In this document: in pieces, positions 7,326-14,577 of the stretch | Numbering within the stretch: position 1 is the stretch's first letter | Layout: each line of letters begins with the position of its first letter | DNA from: Gammaproteobacteria bacterium | GTDB taxonomy: Bacteria; Pseudomonadota; Gammaproteobacteria; DSM-19610 | DNA length: 15,092 bases | Assembly (NCBI GenBank): GCA_011371465.1 | Contig: DRQL01000301.1 | Coordinates: 1-15,092 of the forward strand | Reading direction: 5' to 3' | Translations under genes and position numbers: made by a program | Notes under the pieces: generated by a model | What the model saw: only the letters and a program-made list of their open reading frames with translations | Told to the model about the DNA's origin: nothing | Database searches by the model: none

Positions 7326-8309
7326 TTGTCTGATCGACTGGAGCGCCTGCAGCAATGGACGCGGGCTCAGCTGGGATGGCCTGAAGCCGACCTCAGGTCG
7401 GCATCCGCCGATGCCAGTTTTCGCCGTTATTTCCGCGTGCAGCAGGGAGGGGAGAGCTACGTCCTGATGGATGCGCCGCCGGACAAGGAGGACTGCGGTC
7501 CCTTTATCCGGGTCAGCCGCCTGTTGCTGGGGCTGGGCCTGCACGTGCCGGAAATCCTGGCCAGCGACCTGGAGCAGGGATTCCTGCTGCTCTCGGACCT
7601 GGGCACGCGCCTGTACCTGGACGAACTGGATGACAGTAACGTGGACCGCCTGTACGGCGACGCACTGGGCGCGCTGGCAACCCTGCAGAGTTGCGGGCCG
7701 CAGCATGAGTTGCCAGCCTATGACCGCCAGTTACTGTTGACCGAAATGTCGTTGTTCCGGGACTGGCTGCTGGGCAGGCACCTCGACCTGGCGTTCGATG
7801 AACGTGCGCAGAAAGAACTGCAGAACAGTTTCGATCGGCTTGCCGACAATGCGCTGGAACAGCCGCAGGTCTGCGTGCACCGGGATTACCACTCCCGGAA
7901 TCTCATGCTGTCGGAACGCCACAACCCCGGCATCCTCGACTACCAGGACGCTGTGACCGGACCACTGACCTACGACCTGGTATCCCTGCTGCGCGATTGC
8001 TACATCCGCTGGCCCCGGCAGCGGGTGGAAGACTGGGCGCTGGGTTATTTCGAACTCGCCACGCAGACCGGTATCGTGCGCACAGGTGAAAGCGACGAAC
8101 AGCAGTTCCTGAAATGGTTTGACTGGATGGGTGTGCAGCGACACCTGAAGGCAGCCGGTATTTTCGCGCGCCTGAATCACCGGGACGGCAAACCGGGTTA
8201 CCTGAAGGATATCCCGCGCACCCTGGGCTACGTACAGGACGTATGCTCGCGTTACCCGGAGCTGTCGGCACTGGGTGAACTCACGCAGACCGTGATTACG
8301 CGCCTGTGA
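7326..8309 (+). CDS. amgK: N-acetylmuramate/N-acetylglucosamine kinase AmgK
   Basis: AmgK phosphorylates the anomeric hydroxyl of MurNAc (and GlcNAc) in the cytoplasm. This is the first step of the recycling route that bypasses MurA/MurB and gives fosfomycin tolerance in pseudomonads. The 327-residue protein has the aminoglycoside-phosphotransferase (APH) fold. An N-lobe segment YVLMDAPP is followed by the catalytic loop HRDYHSRN with H185, D187 and N192, and then the metal-binding LDYQDAVTGPLTYDLVSL with D205. The start is TTG at 7326 with AAAGGG 7 bases upstream. The last four bases overlap the GTG start of murU, indicating coupled translation. APH-fold kinases act on many substrates. The MurU-type neighbour and proximity to lptD make AmgK the best call, but substrate is inferred. 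Confidence 0.92.
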   Translation: MSDRLERLQQWTRAQLGWPEADLRSASADASFRRYFRVQQGGESYVLMDAPPDKEDCGPFIRVSRLLLGLGLHVPEILASDLEQGFLLLSDLGTRLYLDELDDSNVDRLYGDALGALATLQSCGPQHELPAYDRQLLLTEMSLFRDWLLGRHLDLAFDERAQKELQNSFDRLADNALEQPQVCVHRDYHSRNLMLSERHNPGILDYQDAVTGPLTYDLVSLLRDCYIRWPRQRVEDWALGYFELATQTGIVRTGESDEQQFLKWFDWMGVQRHLKAAGIFARLNHRDGKPGYLKDIPRTLGYVQDVCSRYPELSALGELTQTVITRL

Positions 8310-8968
8310 AAGCCATGATACTGGCGGCGGGGCGCGGTGAACGTATGCGTCCACTGACGGACACCACACCCAAGCCCCTGCTGGAGGCGGGCGGCAAGCC
8401 GTTGATCCAGTACCACATCGAGGCGTTGCGCGAGGCAGGCTTCCGGGAACTGGTGATCAACCACGCGCACCTGGGCGAACAACTGGTGCAGCGCCTGGGC
8501 AGCGGGGAGGCGCTGGGTGTGCAGATCGACTACTCCGCCGAACCGGAAGGCGCGCTGGAAACCGGGGGCGGGATCCGGCATGCCCTGCCCCTGCTGGGCG
8601 AGCAGCCCTTCCTGGTGGTGAACGGCGATATCTGGACCGACTACCCCTACCGGAGCCTGTACCGTGAGCCCGGCAAGCTGGCGCACCTGGTGCTGGTTGA
8701 CAACCCGCCACATAATCCCGATGGTGACTTCGGGCTGGAAGGAGACAGGGTGACGGAGCAGGGAACACGGAAATTGACCTTCAGTGGTATCGGTTTGTAT
8801 CACCCCGAGCTGTTTGCCGGTAGACCAGACAGCGCGTTCCCGCTTGCGCCGCTGCTGCGCCGTGCCATGCAGCAGGGACAGGTCAGCGGTGAGTACTACC
8901 CGGGGCCGTGGATGGATATCGGTTCACCACAGCGCCTGGCCGAGCTGGACCGGAAGTTGCGGGCCTGA
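8306..8968 (+). CDS. murU: N-acetylmuramate alpha-1-phosphate uridylyltransferase MurU
   Basis: MurU transfers UMP from UTP to MurNAc-1-phosphate, forming UDP-MurNAc for peptidoglycan synthesis. Its 220 residues match the known enzyme. It opens with the nucleotidyltransferase signature MILAAGRGERMRPLTDTTPK followed by PLLEAGGKPLIQYH, giving the nucleotide-binding loop and the conserved lysine. The metal-binding aspartate is in VVNGDIWTDY, and a C-terminal DIGSPQRLAELD is typical. GTG at 8306 overlaps the amgK stop (GTGA). An internal ATG at 8315 would remove only three residues. Without context it could be taken for a glucose-1-phosphate thymidylyl- or mannose-1-phosphate guanylyltransferase, but the short length and the amgK partner favour MurU. 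The next gene starts 3 bases after its stop. Confidence 0.93.
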   Translation: MKAMILAAGRGERMRPLTDTTPKPLLEAGGKPLIQYHIEALREAGFRELVINHAHLGEQLVQRLGSGEALGVQIDYSAEPEGALETGGGIRHALPLLGEQPFLVVNGDIWTDYPYRSLYREPGKLAHLVLVDNPPHNPDGDFGLEGDRVTEQGTRKLTFSGIGLYHPELFAGRPDSAFPLAPLLRRAMQQGQVSGEYYPGPWMDIGSPQRLAELDRKLRA

Positions 8969-8971
8969 ACC

Positions 8972-10405
8972 ATGGGAGACGAAATCGCCCACAGTGATTT
9001 CCAGGCCGAAGATTTCGCGACCTTCGACCGCCACCTGCAACAGGAGACCCGCCTGCTGGGCCAGTGGTTCGAGGAACGGGCGTTTTCCTCGCGGGTGCCG
9101 GTATGCGGCCTGGAACTGGAAGCCTGGCTGATTGATGCGCAGGCGAGGCCGGCACCGGTAAACCGGCAGTTCCTGGCGCGCATGGACGATCCGCTGGTGG
9201 TGCCGGAACTGGCCAGGTTCAATGTCGAACTCAACGTGGATCCCGAGGAGTTGCACGGCAAGGCACTGAGTCTGTTGCACCGGGGCCTGCAGCAGACCTG
9301 GGACCGCTGTGTCACGGCCGCGGCGGGTCTCGACAGCCGCCTGGTGATGGCCGGTATTCTGCCCAGTGTGCTGCAACAGGACCTGACCCTGGCCAATATG
9401 TCGGAACTCAAGCGCTACCGGGCACTGAACGAACAGGTGCTGCGCCTGCGCGAGGGGGAACCGCTGATGCTGGATATTCACGGTCGACAGCACCTCAACG
9501 TACTGCACCATGATGTGATGCTGGAGTCGGCGACGACTTCCCTGCAACTGCACCTCAAGGTGGCGGTGCCGGATGCCGTGCGCTATTACAATGCCGCGCA
9601 GATTGTCTCGGCACCACTGCTGGCCGCGGCCACCAATTCCCCCTACCTGTTCGGCAAGGACCTCTGGGAAGAGACGCGTATCCCGCTGTTCGAGCAGTCA
9701 GTCGAGGTCGGCGGGTTCGCCGGTGCCAGCCGCGGACCGGTGCGGCGGGTGAGTTTTGGTACCGGCTACGCCAAGGAAAGCCTGTTTGAATGTTTTGTCG
9801 AAAACCAGCAGCATTTCCCGGTCCTGTTGCCGATTCATTTCGATGAGCCGGTGCGTGAGATGCGACACCTGCGGCTGCACAACGGGACGATCTGGCGCTG
9901 GAACCGGCCGCTGATCGGCTATGACCGGGACGGCACGCCGCACCTGCGGATCGAGCAGCGGGTGCTGCCGGCCGGGCCTACCGTTACCGACAGTATCGCC
10001 AGTGCGGCCCTGTTCTATGGACTGGTGCATGCCCTGGCCCTGCACGATGTCGCTCCCGAACTGCGCCTGCCCTTTGCCACGGCGCGCGACAATTTCTACG
10101 CGGTGGCACGCGACGGTCTCGATGCGCAGATCACCTGGCTCGACGGGCGCAAGCGGTCGGTCCAGACCCTGCTGCTGGACCAGCTGATACCGCTTGCCCG
10201 TTACGGGCTGGGAATGCTGGAAATCGATGAACGGGACCGTGACCGTTACCTGGGGATCGTTCGGGACCGGGTGCGTAATGCCTGCACCGGCGCCAGCTGG
10301 CAGCGGGCCTACGTGGCGCGGTACGGTTGTGACATGCAGACCCTGACTGAAGCCTATTACGAACGCCAGCAGAGCGGTGTGCCGGTACACGAATGGAATA
10401 GCTGA
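8972..10405 (+). CDS. GCS2-family carboxylate-amine ligase (glutamate-cysteine ligase-like)
   Basis: The 477-residue protein belongs to the GCS2/COG2170-like glutamate-cysteine ligase family, whose members join a carboxylate to an amine using ATP. Visible family signatures are CGLELEAWLID with E48 and E50, FNVELNVDPEELHG with E86, the central ESATTSLQLHLKV at about 185-197, and NSPYLFGKDLWEETRIPLF at about 222-240 with R236. This is not the E. coli GshA type, and the true substrates of most members are unknown, so calling it glutathione synthesis would be unsafe. It starts with ATG at 8972, 3 bases after murU, and ends 2 bases before the hydrolase gene. It is therefore part of one four-gene unit. 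No signal peptide is visible, so it should act in the cytoplasm. A role in amino-acid ligation to a recycled cell-wall product or a gamma-glutamyl compound is inference only. Confidence 0.85.
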   Translation: MGDEIAHSDFQAEDFATFDRHLQQETRLLGQWFEERAFSSRVPVCGLELEAWLIDAQARPAPVNRQFLARMDDPLVVPELARFNVELNVDPEELHGKALSLLHRGLQQTWDRCVTAAAGLDSRLVMAGILPSVLQQDLTLANMSELKRYRALNEQVLRLREGEPLMLDIHGRQHLNVLHHDVMLESATTSLQLHLKVAVPDAVRYYNAAQIVSAPLLAAATNSPYLFGKDLWEETRIPLFEQSVEVGGFAGASRGPVRRVSFGTGYAKESLFECFVENQQHFPVLLPIHFDEPVREMRHLRLHNGTIWRWNRPLIGYDRDGTPHLRIEQRVLPAGPTVTDSIASAALFYGLVHALALHDVAPELRLPFATARDNFYAVARDGLDAQITWLDGRKRSVQTLLLDQLIPLARYGLGMLEIDERDRDRYLGIVRDRVRNACTGASWQRAYVARYGCDMQTLTEAYYERQQSGVPVHEWNS

Positions 10406-10407
10406 GT

Positions 10408-11427
10408 ATGGGTAGCCTGTTACACGTCTACGAGCAACTGCCGGAGGGATTGCTGGAGGCGCAGCCTGCGCAGCTGGCCGACCTGCTTGGGGGTCCGTCC
10501 CTGGTTCACCTGCCGGGCAGGCGTACAGAGACGCTGTTTATATCCGTGCTCCTGCACGGTAACGAGACGACCGGTTTCCTGGCGCTGCAGTCGCTGCTCA
10601 GGCGTTACCGGGAACGCGAGTTGCCGCGCACACTGAGCCTCTTTATCGGCAACGTGGAAGCGGCCAGGGATGGCCTGCGGCGCCTGGCGGGACAGCCGGA
10701 TTACAACCGCGTCTGGCCCGGCAGCGAATACGATGACTGCCCTGAAAAACGCATGATGGAGGAAGTGGTATCCATTATGGCGCAGCGTCCGCTGTTTGCC
10801 AGCGTGGATGTGCACAACAATACCGGCATCAATCCCCACTACGCCTGTATCAACCGCATCGACCACCGCTACCTGCACCTGGCCAGTATGTTCAGCCGCA
10901 CGCTGGTGTACTTCACCCGGCCCGCCGGTGTGCAATCCATGGCCTTTGCGCAATTGTGCCCGGCGCTGACCGTGGAATGCGGCAAGGTCGGGCAGAGCGC
11001 CGGCGAGTCACACGCGGAAGAATTCCTGGACGCCTGCCTGCACCTCAGTGCCATACCGCAGCACCCGGTTGCCGCGCACGATGTGGACCTTTTTCACACC
11101 GTTGCCACTGTGCGCGTGCCCCGCGCCTACAGTTTCGGCTTTGGCGAACAGCCGGTGGACATCTGTTTTATCGACGACCTGGACCACCTGAATTTCCGCG
11201 AGCTGCCCGCCGGCACCACGCTGGCACACCTGGACGGGGTACAGGGCATGCCGCTGGAGGCCAGTGACGAGCGCGGGCAGGAGGTGGCGGAACGCTATTT
11301 CCGCGTGGACGGCGACCTGTTGCGCACCACCCGCGACCTGATGCCCTCCATGTTTACCCTGGATGAACGGGTGATCCGGCAGGACTGCCTGGGCTACCTG
11401 ATGGAGCGCTACCCGCTGCCCGAATGA
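10408..11427 (+). CDS. M14-type metallohydrolase, aspartoacylase/succinylglutamate desuccinylase family
   Basis: A 339-residue zinc-dependent amide hydrolase related to AspA/AstE and carboxypeptidases. The zinc ligands appear as H50 and E53 in LLHGNETTG and H136 in VDVHNNTG. The substrate-binding arginine is R101 in DYNRVWPG. The likely catalytic glutamate is E190 in LTVECGKVGQ. These four motifs occur in the expected order and spacing. No signal peptide is visible. The ATG at 10408 follows the ligase stop by 2 bases, the tightest possible pairing of an amide-forming with an amide-breaking enzyme. The family removes N-acyl groups from amino acids or trims peptides. The substrate here is unknown. 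AstE or AspA as exact orthologues are unlikely because no arginine-catabolism genes are near. Confidence 0.85.
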   Translation: MGSLLHVYEQLPEGLLEAQPAQLADLLGGPSLVHLPGRRTETLFISVLLHGNETTGFLALQSLLRRYRERELPRTLSLFIGNVEAARDGLRRLAGQPDYNRVWPGSEYDDCPEKRMMEEVVSIMAQRPLFASVDVHNNTGINPHYACINRIDHRYLHLASMFSRTLVYFTRPAGVQSMAFAQLCPALTVECGKVGQSAGESHAEEFLDACLHLSAIPQHPVAAHDVDLFHTVATVRVPRAYSFGFGEQPVDICFIDDLDHLNFRELPAGTTLAHLDGVQGMPLEASDERGQEVAERYFRVDGDLLRTTRDLMPSMFTLDERVIRQDCLGYLMERYPLPE

Positions 11428-11435
11428 GCGGCCGC

Positions 11436-11459
11436 GGGGCCGGCAGCCGCCGGCTCCCC
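11436..11459 (+). terminator. Possible terminator hairpin after the amgK-murU-ligase-hydrolase unit
   Basis: Nine bases after the hydrolase stop, GGGGCCGGC can pair with GCCGGCTCCCC around a short loop with a small bulge. Only a weak pyrimidine/T stretch (GTCTTT, 11463-11468) follows, so this is at best an imperfect intrinsic terminator. It is placed where one is expected. Confidence 0.35.
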
Positions 11460-11465
11460 GGCGTC

Positions 11466-11539
11466 TTTCCGGAAATGAGAACCGGTTCATATTCCTGCGA
11501 TTTTTCCTGCCTGCAGGGCGCCTACCGGTAAAGCGCTTT
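11466..11539. promoter_or_regulatory. Cluster of short perfect palindromes upstream of the CHASE2-kinase genes
   Basis: Four perfect palindromes lie within 74 bp: TTTCCGGAAA (11466-11475), GAACCGGTTC (11479-11488), TACCGGTA (11523-11530) and AAAGCGCTTT (11530-11539). Three share a CCGG core, and two share ACCGGT with centres 43 bp apart, close to four helical turns. They sit between the upstream operon and the sensor gene at 11584, where an operator would be expected. No clear -35/-10 pair is visible. Function is inferred from placement and symmetry only. Confidence 0.35.
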
Positions 11540-11583
11540 TCGGCAGTACCGATAAACAGGAATGAGTCACGCGGGTATCCTCA

Positions 11584-13089
11584 ATGGCTGCATTCCGGAC
11601 CGGCGCCGCTTCCCGGGCTAACCACCGTTTCACCATTTTCCTGTTCGCGGCCCTGGCGTTGTCTGCGACGTATTCCCCTTCTTTACAGCAGGTGGAGAAT
11701 CTGCTGCCGGTGCTGGCCGCCCGTATCCTGCCGCCGGTGCAGTCATCCGGTGCGGTAGCCGTGGTCGCGATCGACGCGGCGAGCCTGGAGACATACGGTG
11801 CCTGGCCCTGGCCGCGTGACCGGCTGGCGGACGTGATCCGGCGCCTGCAGCGCTTCGGTCCGGAGCGTATCGGCCTTATGTTGCCTCTGTCCGGTTATAA
11901 GACGCATGCGATGGTTGGTTCGCTGGCCGCAGAGCTGGAGCAGCTGGACGATCCGCTGCGTAAAAAAGCCGCTGGATGGCTGAACCGGCTGGATAGTGAC
12001 GCCGGGCTTGCGCACGCTTTGCAGGACGCGGGCAATGTTGTGCTGTTTGCGCCCTACCGCAAACACATTCGGCAGGAAGACGTTCCCCAGCTACCACAGC
12101 GCTACCTGCACGATGCCGGCTCGCCACAGGCCGGCTGGCGACGCATGCTGGCGGGGCTGCTGCAGGCCCCGGTACCGGACGTCGTACGGCCGCAATACCC
12201 CGGGCCGCTGTTCCTGGAGGCGGCTGCCGGCGTGGGTGTCGGTGAGGTAGCCAGGGAGAAGGGTTACCGGTCCGCTGCACCGCTGGTGTTCAACGCAGGT
12301 AGTGGCTACCTGCCCGGGTTCGAGCTGGCCCTGCTGGCCGGAAACCGGGACATCCGGGTCATGCCCGGTACCGGTATCCGCATCGCCGGGCAGCCGCTGC
12401 TGCCTGCCCCCGACCTGGTGTATTACCCGCGTCCCGCCGCCGCGGTTCCGGTCTATTCGCTGCAGGAACTGCTGCGGGACGATACCTTGAACGCGCAGTT
12501 GCGTGACAGGACACTGTTACTGGGACTCACGGCACCTGGACTGGTGGCGGAGCTGGTCGGTCCCACGGGCCGGGTGTACAGCCCGGTCAGCTGGTCTGCG
12601 CAGGTGCTGGATAGCCTGCACAGCGGTTCGGCCTTCGTGATGCCGGGCTGGTTTTTTGCCGGGCAGCGTGCGTTGCTGTTGTTGTTTGCGCTGTATCTGG
12701 CCTTTGTTCCTGCGCACTGGCACGGAAGACGGGCACCGCTGGCCTCGCTGTTGCTGGCAGCGCTGGTGTTGAATACCGGTGTGATTGCTCTGGTGGTGCG
12801 GGCAGTCTGGCTGCCGGTGACGGGTCCGGTGCTGTATTTATGCTTCACCCAGCTGTTGCTGAGCCTGGGCTGGCGACGTAACGGAGCCCTGCGTGTCCTG
12901 AACGAGGAACTGCTGCAAACCCGCGTAGCGTTCGGGGAACAGCTGCGTGCACAGGGACAACTGGCCCTGACTGACCGTATCGAGGCGTTACAGGCTGGAA
13001 CAGCTGCGTGCACAGGGACAACTGGATCCGGCCATGGCCCAGTATGCCGCCTGCCTGCCAGCGCCGGTTGCACTGGAACCGCTGTATGA
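11584..13089 (+). CDS. CHASE2-domain membrane sensor, N-terminal part of a frame-split CHASE2-Ser/Thr kinase
   Basis: Residues 16-33 form a first membrane helix. The extracytoplasmic CHASE2 sensory domain spans about 35-345 and includes its signature AVVAIDAASLETYGAWPWPR. Three more membrane helices follow at about 356-375, 383-404 and 409-428. The cytoplasmic linker ...TRVAFGEQLRAQGQL reaches residue 460, and the frame then reads ALTDRIEALQAG and a low-quality tail to residue 501. In related proteins the linker continues as QGQLDxA... into a kinase domain within the same chain. Here that continuation is in the next frame, beginning at a second copy of the same 29 bases. The ATG at 11584 has only a weak GGG 9 bases upstream. 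Ligands of CHASE2 domains are generally unknown. As written the product is a sensor without an output domain. Confidence 0.85.
   Translation: MAAFRTGAASRANHRFTIFLFAALALSATYSPSLQQVENLLPVLAARILPPVQSSGAVAVVAIDAASLETYGAWPWPRDRLADVIRRLQRFGPERIGLMLPLSGYKTHAMVGSLAAELEQLDDPLRKKAAGWLNRLDSDAGLAHALQDAGNVVLFAPYRKHIRQEDVPQLPQRYLHDAGSPQAGWRRMLAGLLQAPVPDVVRPQYPGPLFLEAAAGVGVGEVAREKGYRSAAPLVFNAGSGYLPGFELALLAGNRDIRVMPGTGIRIAGQPLLPAPDLVYYPRPAAAVPVYSLQELLRDDTLNAQLRDRTLLLGLTAPGLVAELVGPTGRVYSPVSWSAQVLDSLHSGSAFVMPGWFFAGQRALLLLFALYLAFVPAHWHGRRAPLASLLLAALVLNTGVIALVVRAVWLPVTGPVLYLCFTQLLLSLGWRRNGALRVLNEELLQTRVAFGEQLRAQGQLALTDRIEALQAGTAACTGTTGSGHGPVCRLPASAGCTGTAV
12936..13025 (+). repeat. 29-bp perfect direct repeat at the CHASE2/kinase frame break
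   Basis: Copies lie at 12936-12964 and 12997-13025, begin GGAACAGCTGCGTGCACAGG and are identical over 29 bases. The offset is 61 bases, with 32 unique bases between. Both encode EQLRAQGQL, but in different frames: the first in the CHASE2 frame, the second in the kinase frame. Removing 61 bases, or just one base in the spacer, would join the two frames into one protein of 828 or 848 residues. Confidence 0.97.
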
Positions 13090-14131
13090 ACTGGGCCTGG
13101 AGTACGAGCGCCGGCGCCAGCTACCGAAAGCGCAGGCGGTCTATGCCCGGCTGGAAGCCAGTGTGGCGGGATACCGCGACTGTGCACGTCGTCACCGTGA
13201 GCTGACAGCCCTGTCGGCGCGTTTTCCGGGCGGCAAGGGCGCGGTCAACCAGACGCTGGTGCTGGACAGCCCGGTGATGGAGTTGCCGGTACTGGGCCGC
13301 TACCGGCTGGAACGTGAACTGGGGCATGGTGCCATGGGGACGGTCTATCTGGCGGTCGATCCTGCCATTGGTCGCCAGGTGGCCATTAAAACCCTGTCGC
13401 TGCTCGACAGCTACGAGGACCGCGAACAGGAAGCGGCGGCGCAGCGTTTTTTCAGGGAGGCGGAAGCGGTCGGTCGGCTGGTGCACCCGCATATCGTTTC
13501 CATCCACGATGCCGGTCGTGAGCACGATGTGGCCTACCTGGTGATGGACTATGTGCAGGGTGAAAGCCTGGATGCCTGGGTGCACAGGGACCGTTTGCTG
13601 CCGGTGTGGGAAGTGCTCGACATCGCGGCGCAGGTTGCCGACGGCCTGGACTATGCGCACAGCCAGAATGTCATCCACCGTGATGTAAAGCCCGGCAATC
13701 TTCTCTATGACCGCGACAGCGGGGAGATCCGGATCACGGACTTCGGTGTCGCCCGCATACTGGACAGTACCCAGACCCGCACCGGCACCGTGCTCGGTAC
13801 CCCTTCCTATATGTCGCCGGAACAGGTGGCGGGCCGGAAAATACAGGGGCAGTCGGACCAGTTTTCACTGGGGGTCACCCTGTACCAGTTACTGACCGGC
13901 AGCCTGCCGTTCAGCGGAGACTCGGTGGCCACGCTGATGTACCAGATTGCCAACGGCAAGATGGTGCCCCTGCGCAAGCAGCGCAGCGGTCTGCCTGCGT
14001 GTGTCAGTCGTATGGTCGGCAGGGCCATGCACAAGGATCCGGCCAGACGTTTTGCCAGCAGTGCCGAGCTGGCGGTCGCGATCCGCAAGTGTCGTTTGCA
14101 GTTCAGGGGTGGCCGGCGCAAGACGGCCTGA
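13034..14131 (+). CDS. Hanks-type Ser/Thr protein kinase, C-terminal part of the frame-split CHASE2 kinase
   Basis: Taken from ATG 13034, the frame gives 365 residues; it is open from 12971. Residues 1-85 are a helical, TPR-like linker (LYELGLEYERRRQLPKAQAVYARLE) and then QTLVLDSPVMELPVLGRYRL. The kinase domain is complete: glycine loop GHGAMG, catalytic K119 in VAIKTL, a glutamate in RFFREAEAVG, HRDVKPGNLL with D217 and N222, DFG with D236, and GTPSYMSPEQVAG. An active enzyme is therefore expected if made. It overlaps the CHASE2 frame by 56 bases, so translation could come from re-initiation, frameshifting, or a single fused protein if the break is an error. No membrane helix lies in this part; alone it would be soluble. 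An FHA gene follows 33 bases after the stop, consistent with phosphothreonine signalling. Confidence 0.9.
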   Translation: MAQYAACLPAPVALEPLYELGLEYERRRQLPKAQAVYARLEASVAGYRDCARRHRELTALSARFPGGKGAVNQTLVLDSPVMELPVLGRYRLERELGHGAMGTVYLAVDPAIGRQVAIKTLSLLDSYEDREQEAAAQRFFREAEAVGRLVHPHIVSIHDAGREHDVAYLVMDYVQGESLDAWVHRDRLLPVWEVLDIAAQVADGLDYAHSQNVIHRDVKPGNLLYDRDSGEIRITDFGVARILDSTQTRTGTVLGTPSYMSPEQVAGRKIQGQSDQFSLGVTLYQLLTGSLPFSGDSVATLMYQIANGKMVPLRKQRSGLPACVSRMVGRAMHKDPARRFASSAELAVAIRKCRLQFRGGRRKTA

Positions 14132-14151
14132 TCGGGTGGTTTAATCAGAAT

Positions 14152-14156
14152 GAGGG
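14152..14156 (+). promoter_or_regulatory. Ribosome-binding site deciding the FHA gene start
   Basis: GAGGG lies 8 bases before ATG at 14165. An earlier in-frame ATG at 14150 overlaps this site and has only a poorly spaced GGGTGG before it. The shorter form, beginning MYKLLQIVDG, is preferred because the FHA fold starts there. Confidence 0.55.
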
Positions 14157-14164
14157 TTGCAGCT

Positions 14165-14521
14165 ATGTACAAGTTGTTACAGATAGTGGATGGGAACGTG
14201 GTAGCCGAATACGAACTGACAGAGGAACGGTTTTCAATCGGGCGCAACCCGGGAAATGCACTGCAGCCCGATGATGCCAGCGTCAGTGGCGACCATGCTG
14301 CGGTTGTATTGACTCCCAGCGCCTACCTGGATGACGCCGTGGAGGCCAGTATCGAGGACCTGGGCAGTACCAATGGTACGTTTATTAACGGTAAACCGGT
14401 GCGTCGCCAGCTGCTCCGGCATGGTGACATGCTGACGGTGGGTATGTTGAGCCTGAAATTTATCGACGAGCAGGCGCTGGCACTGGGCGGGACCCGGATA
14501 TTGCTGGACGAAGAGAGCTAG
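14165..14521 (+). CDS. Small FHA-domain protein (phosphothreonine-binding)
   Basis: This is a 118-residue protein that is almost entirely one forkhead-associated domain. FHA domains bind phosphothreonine peptides. Key residues are visible: R27 in SIGRNPGN, S41 in ASVSGDHAAV, and N70 in DLGSTNGTFINGKPVR, all at family spacing. The C-terminal tail carries GGTRILLDEES, with T110 in a context resembling the TLVLD segment before the upstream kinase domain. The gene starts 33 bases after the kinase stop and is probably its partner or readout. No signal peptide or membrane helix is present. A start at ATG 14150 would add five residues. It ends convergent with the phosphodiesterase gene. Confidence 0.87.
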   Translation: MYKLLQIVDGNVVAEYELTEERFSIGRNPGNALQPDDASVSGDHAAVVLTPSAYLDDAVEASIEDLGSTNGTFINGKPVRRQLLRHGDMLTVGMLSLKFIDEQALALGGTRILLDEES

Positions 14522-14576
14522 CCTGCATTCGCGGTCAGGGGACTGCTCCTGCGGGCAGGGTGCCGCTTTTGCAGGC
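14521..14576. terminator. Possible bidirectional terminator between convergent FHA and cpdA genes
   Basis: The 56-bp gap has complementary ends, GCCTGCA (14521-14527) and TGCAGGC (14570-14576), enclosing a small CCTG/CAGG hairpin near 14548-14559 and a TTTT at 14567-14570. The convergent gene order calls for termination here, but the structure is not a classic strong hairpin plus T-run on either strand. Confidence 0.3.
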
Positions 14577-14577
14577 G

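Noticed and set aside
7731..10390. Minus-strand frames of 170-230 codons opposite amgK, murU and the ligase gene
   Set aside because: No recognisable motif, and fully covered by well-supported plus-strand genes.
8972..10405. Naming the ligase gshA (glutathione synthesis)
   Set aside because: It is of the GCS2 type and not E. coli GshA; substrates in this family vary, and no gshB is nearby.
11562..11621. Nineteen-codon leader peptide overlapping the CHASE2 start
   Set aside because: No properly spaced ribosome-binding site and no regulatory hairpin or codon bias suggesting attenuation.
12453..13678. Minus-strand frames of 244 and 185 codons opposite the CHASE2 and kinase genes
   Set aside because: Low-complexity shadow translation; CHASE2 and kinase motifs settle the strand.
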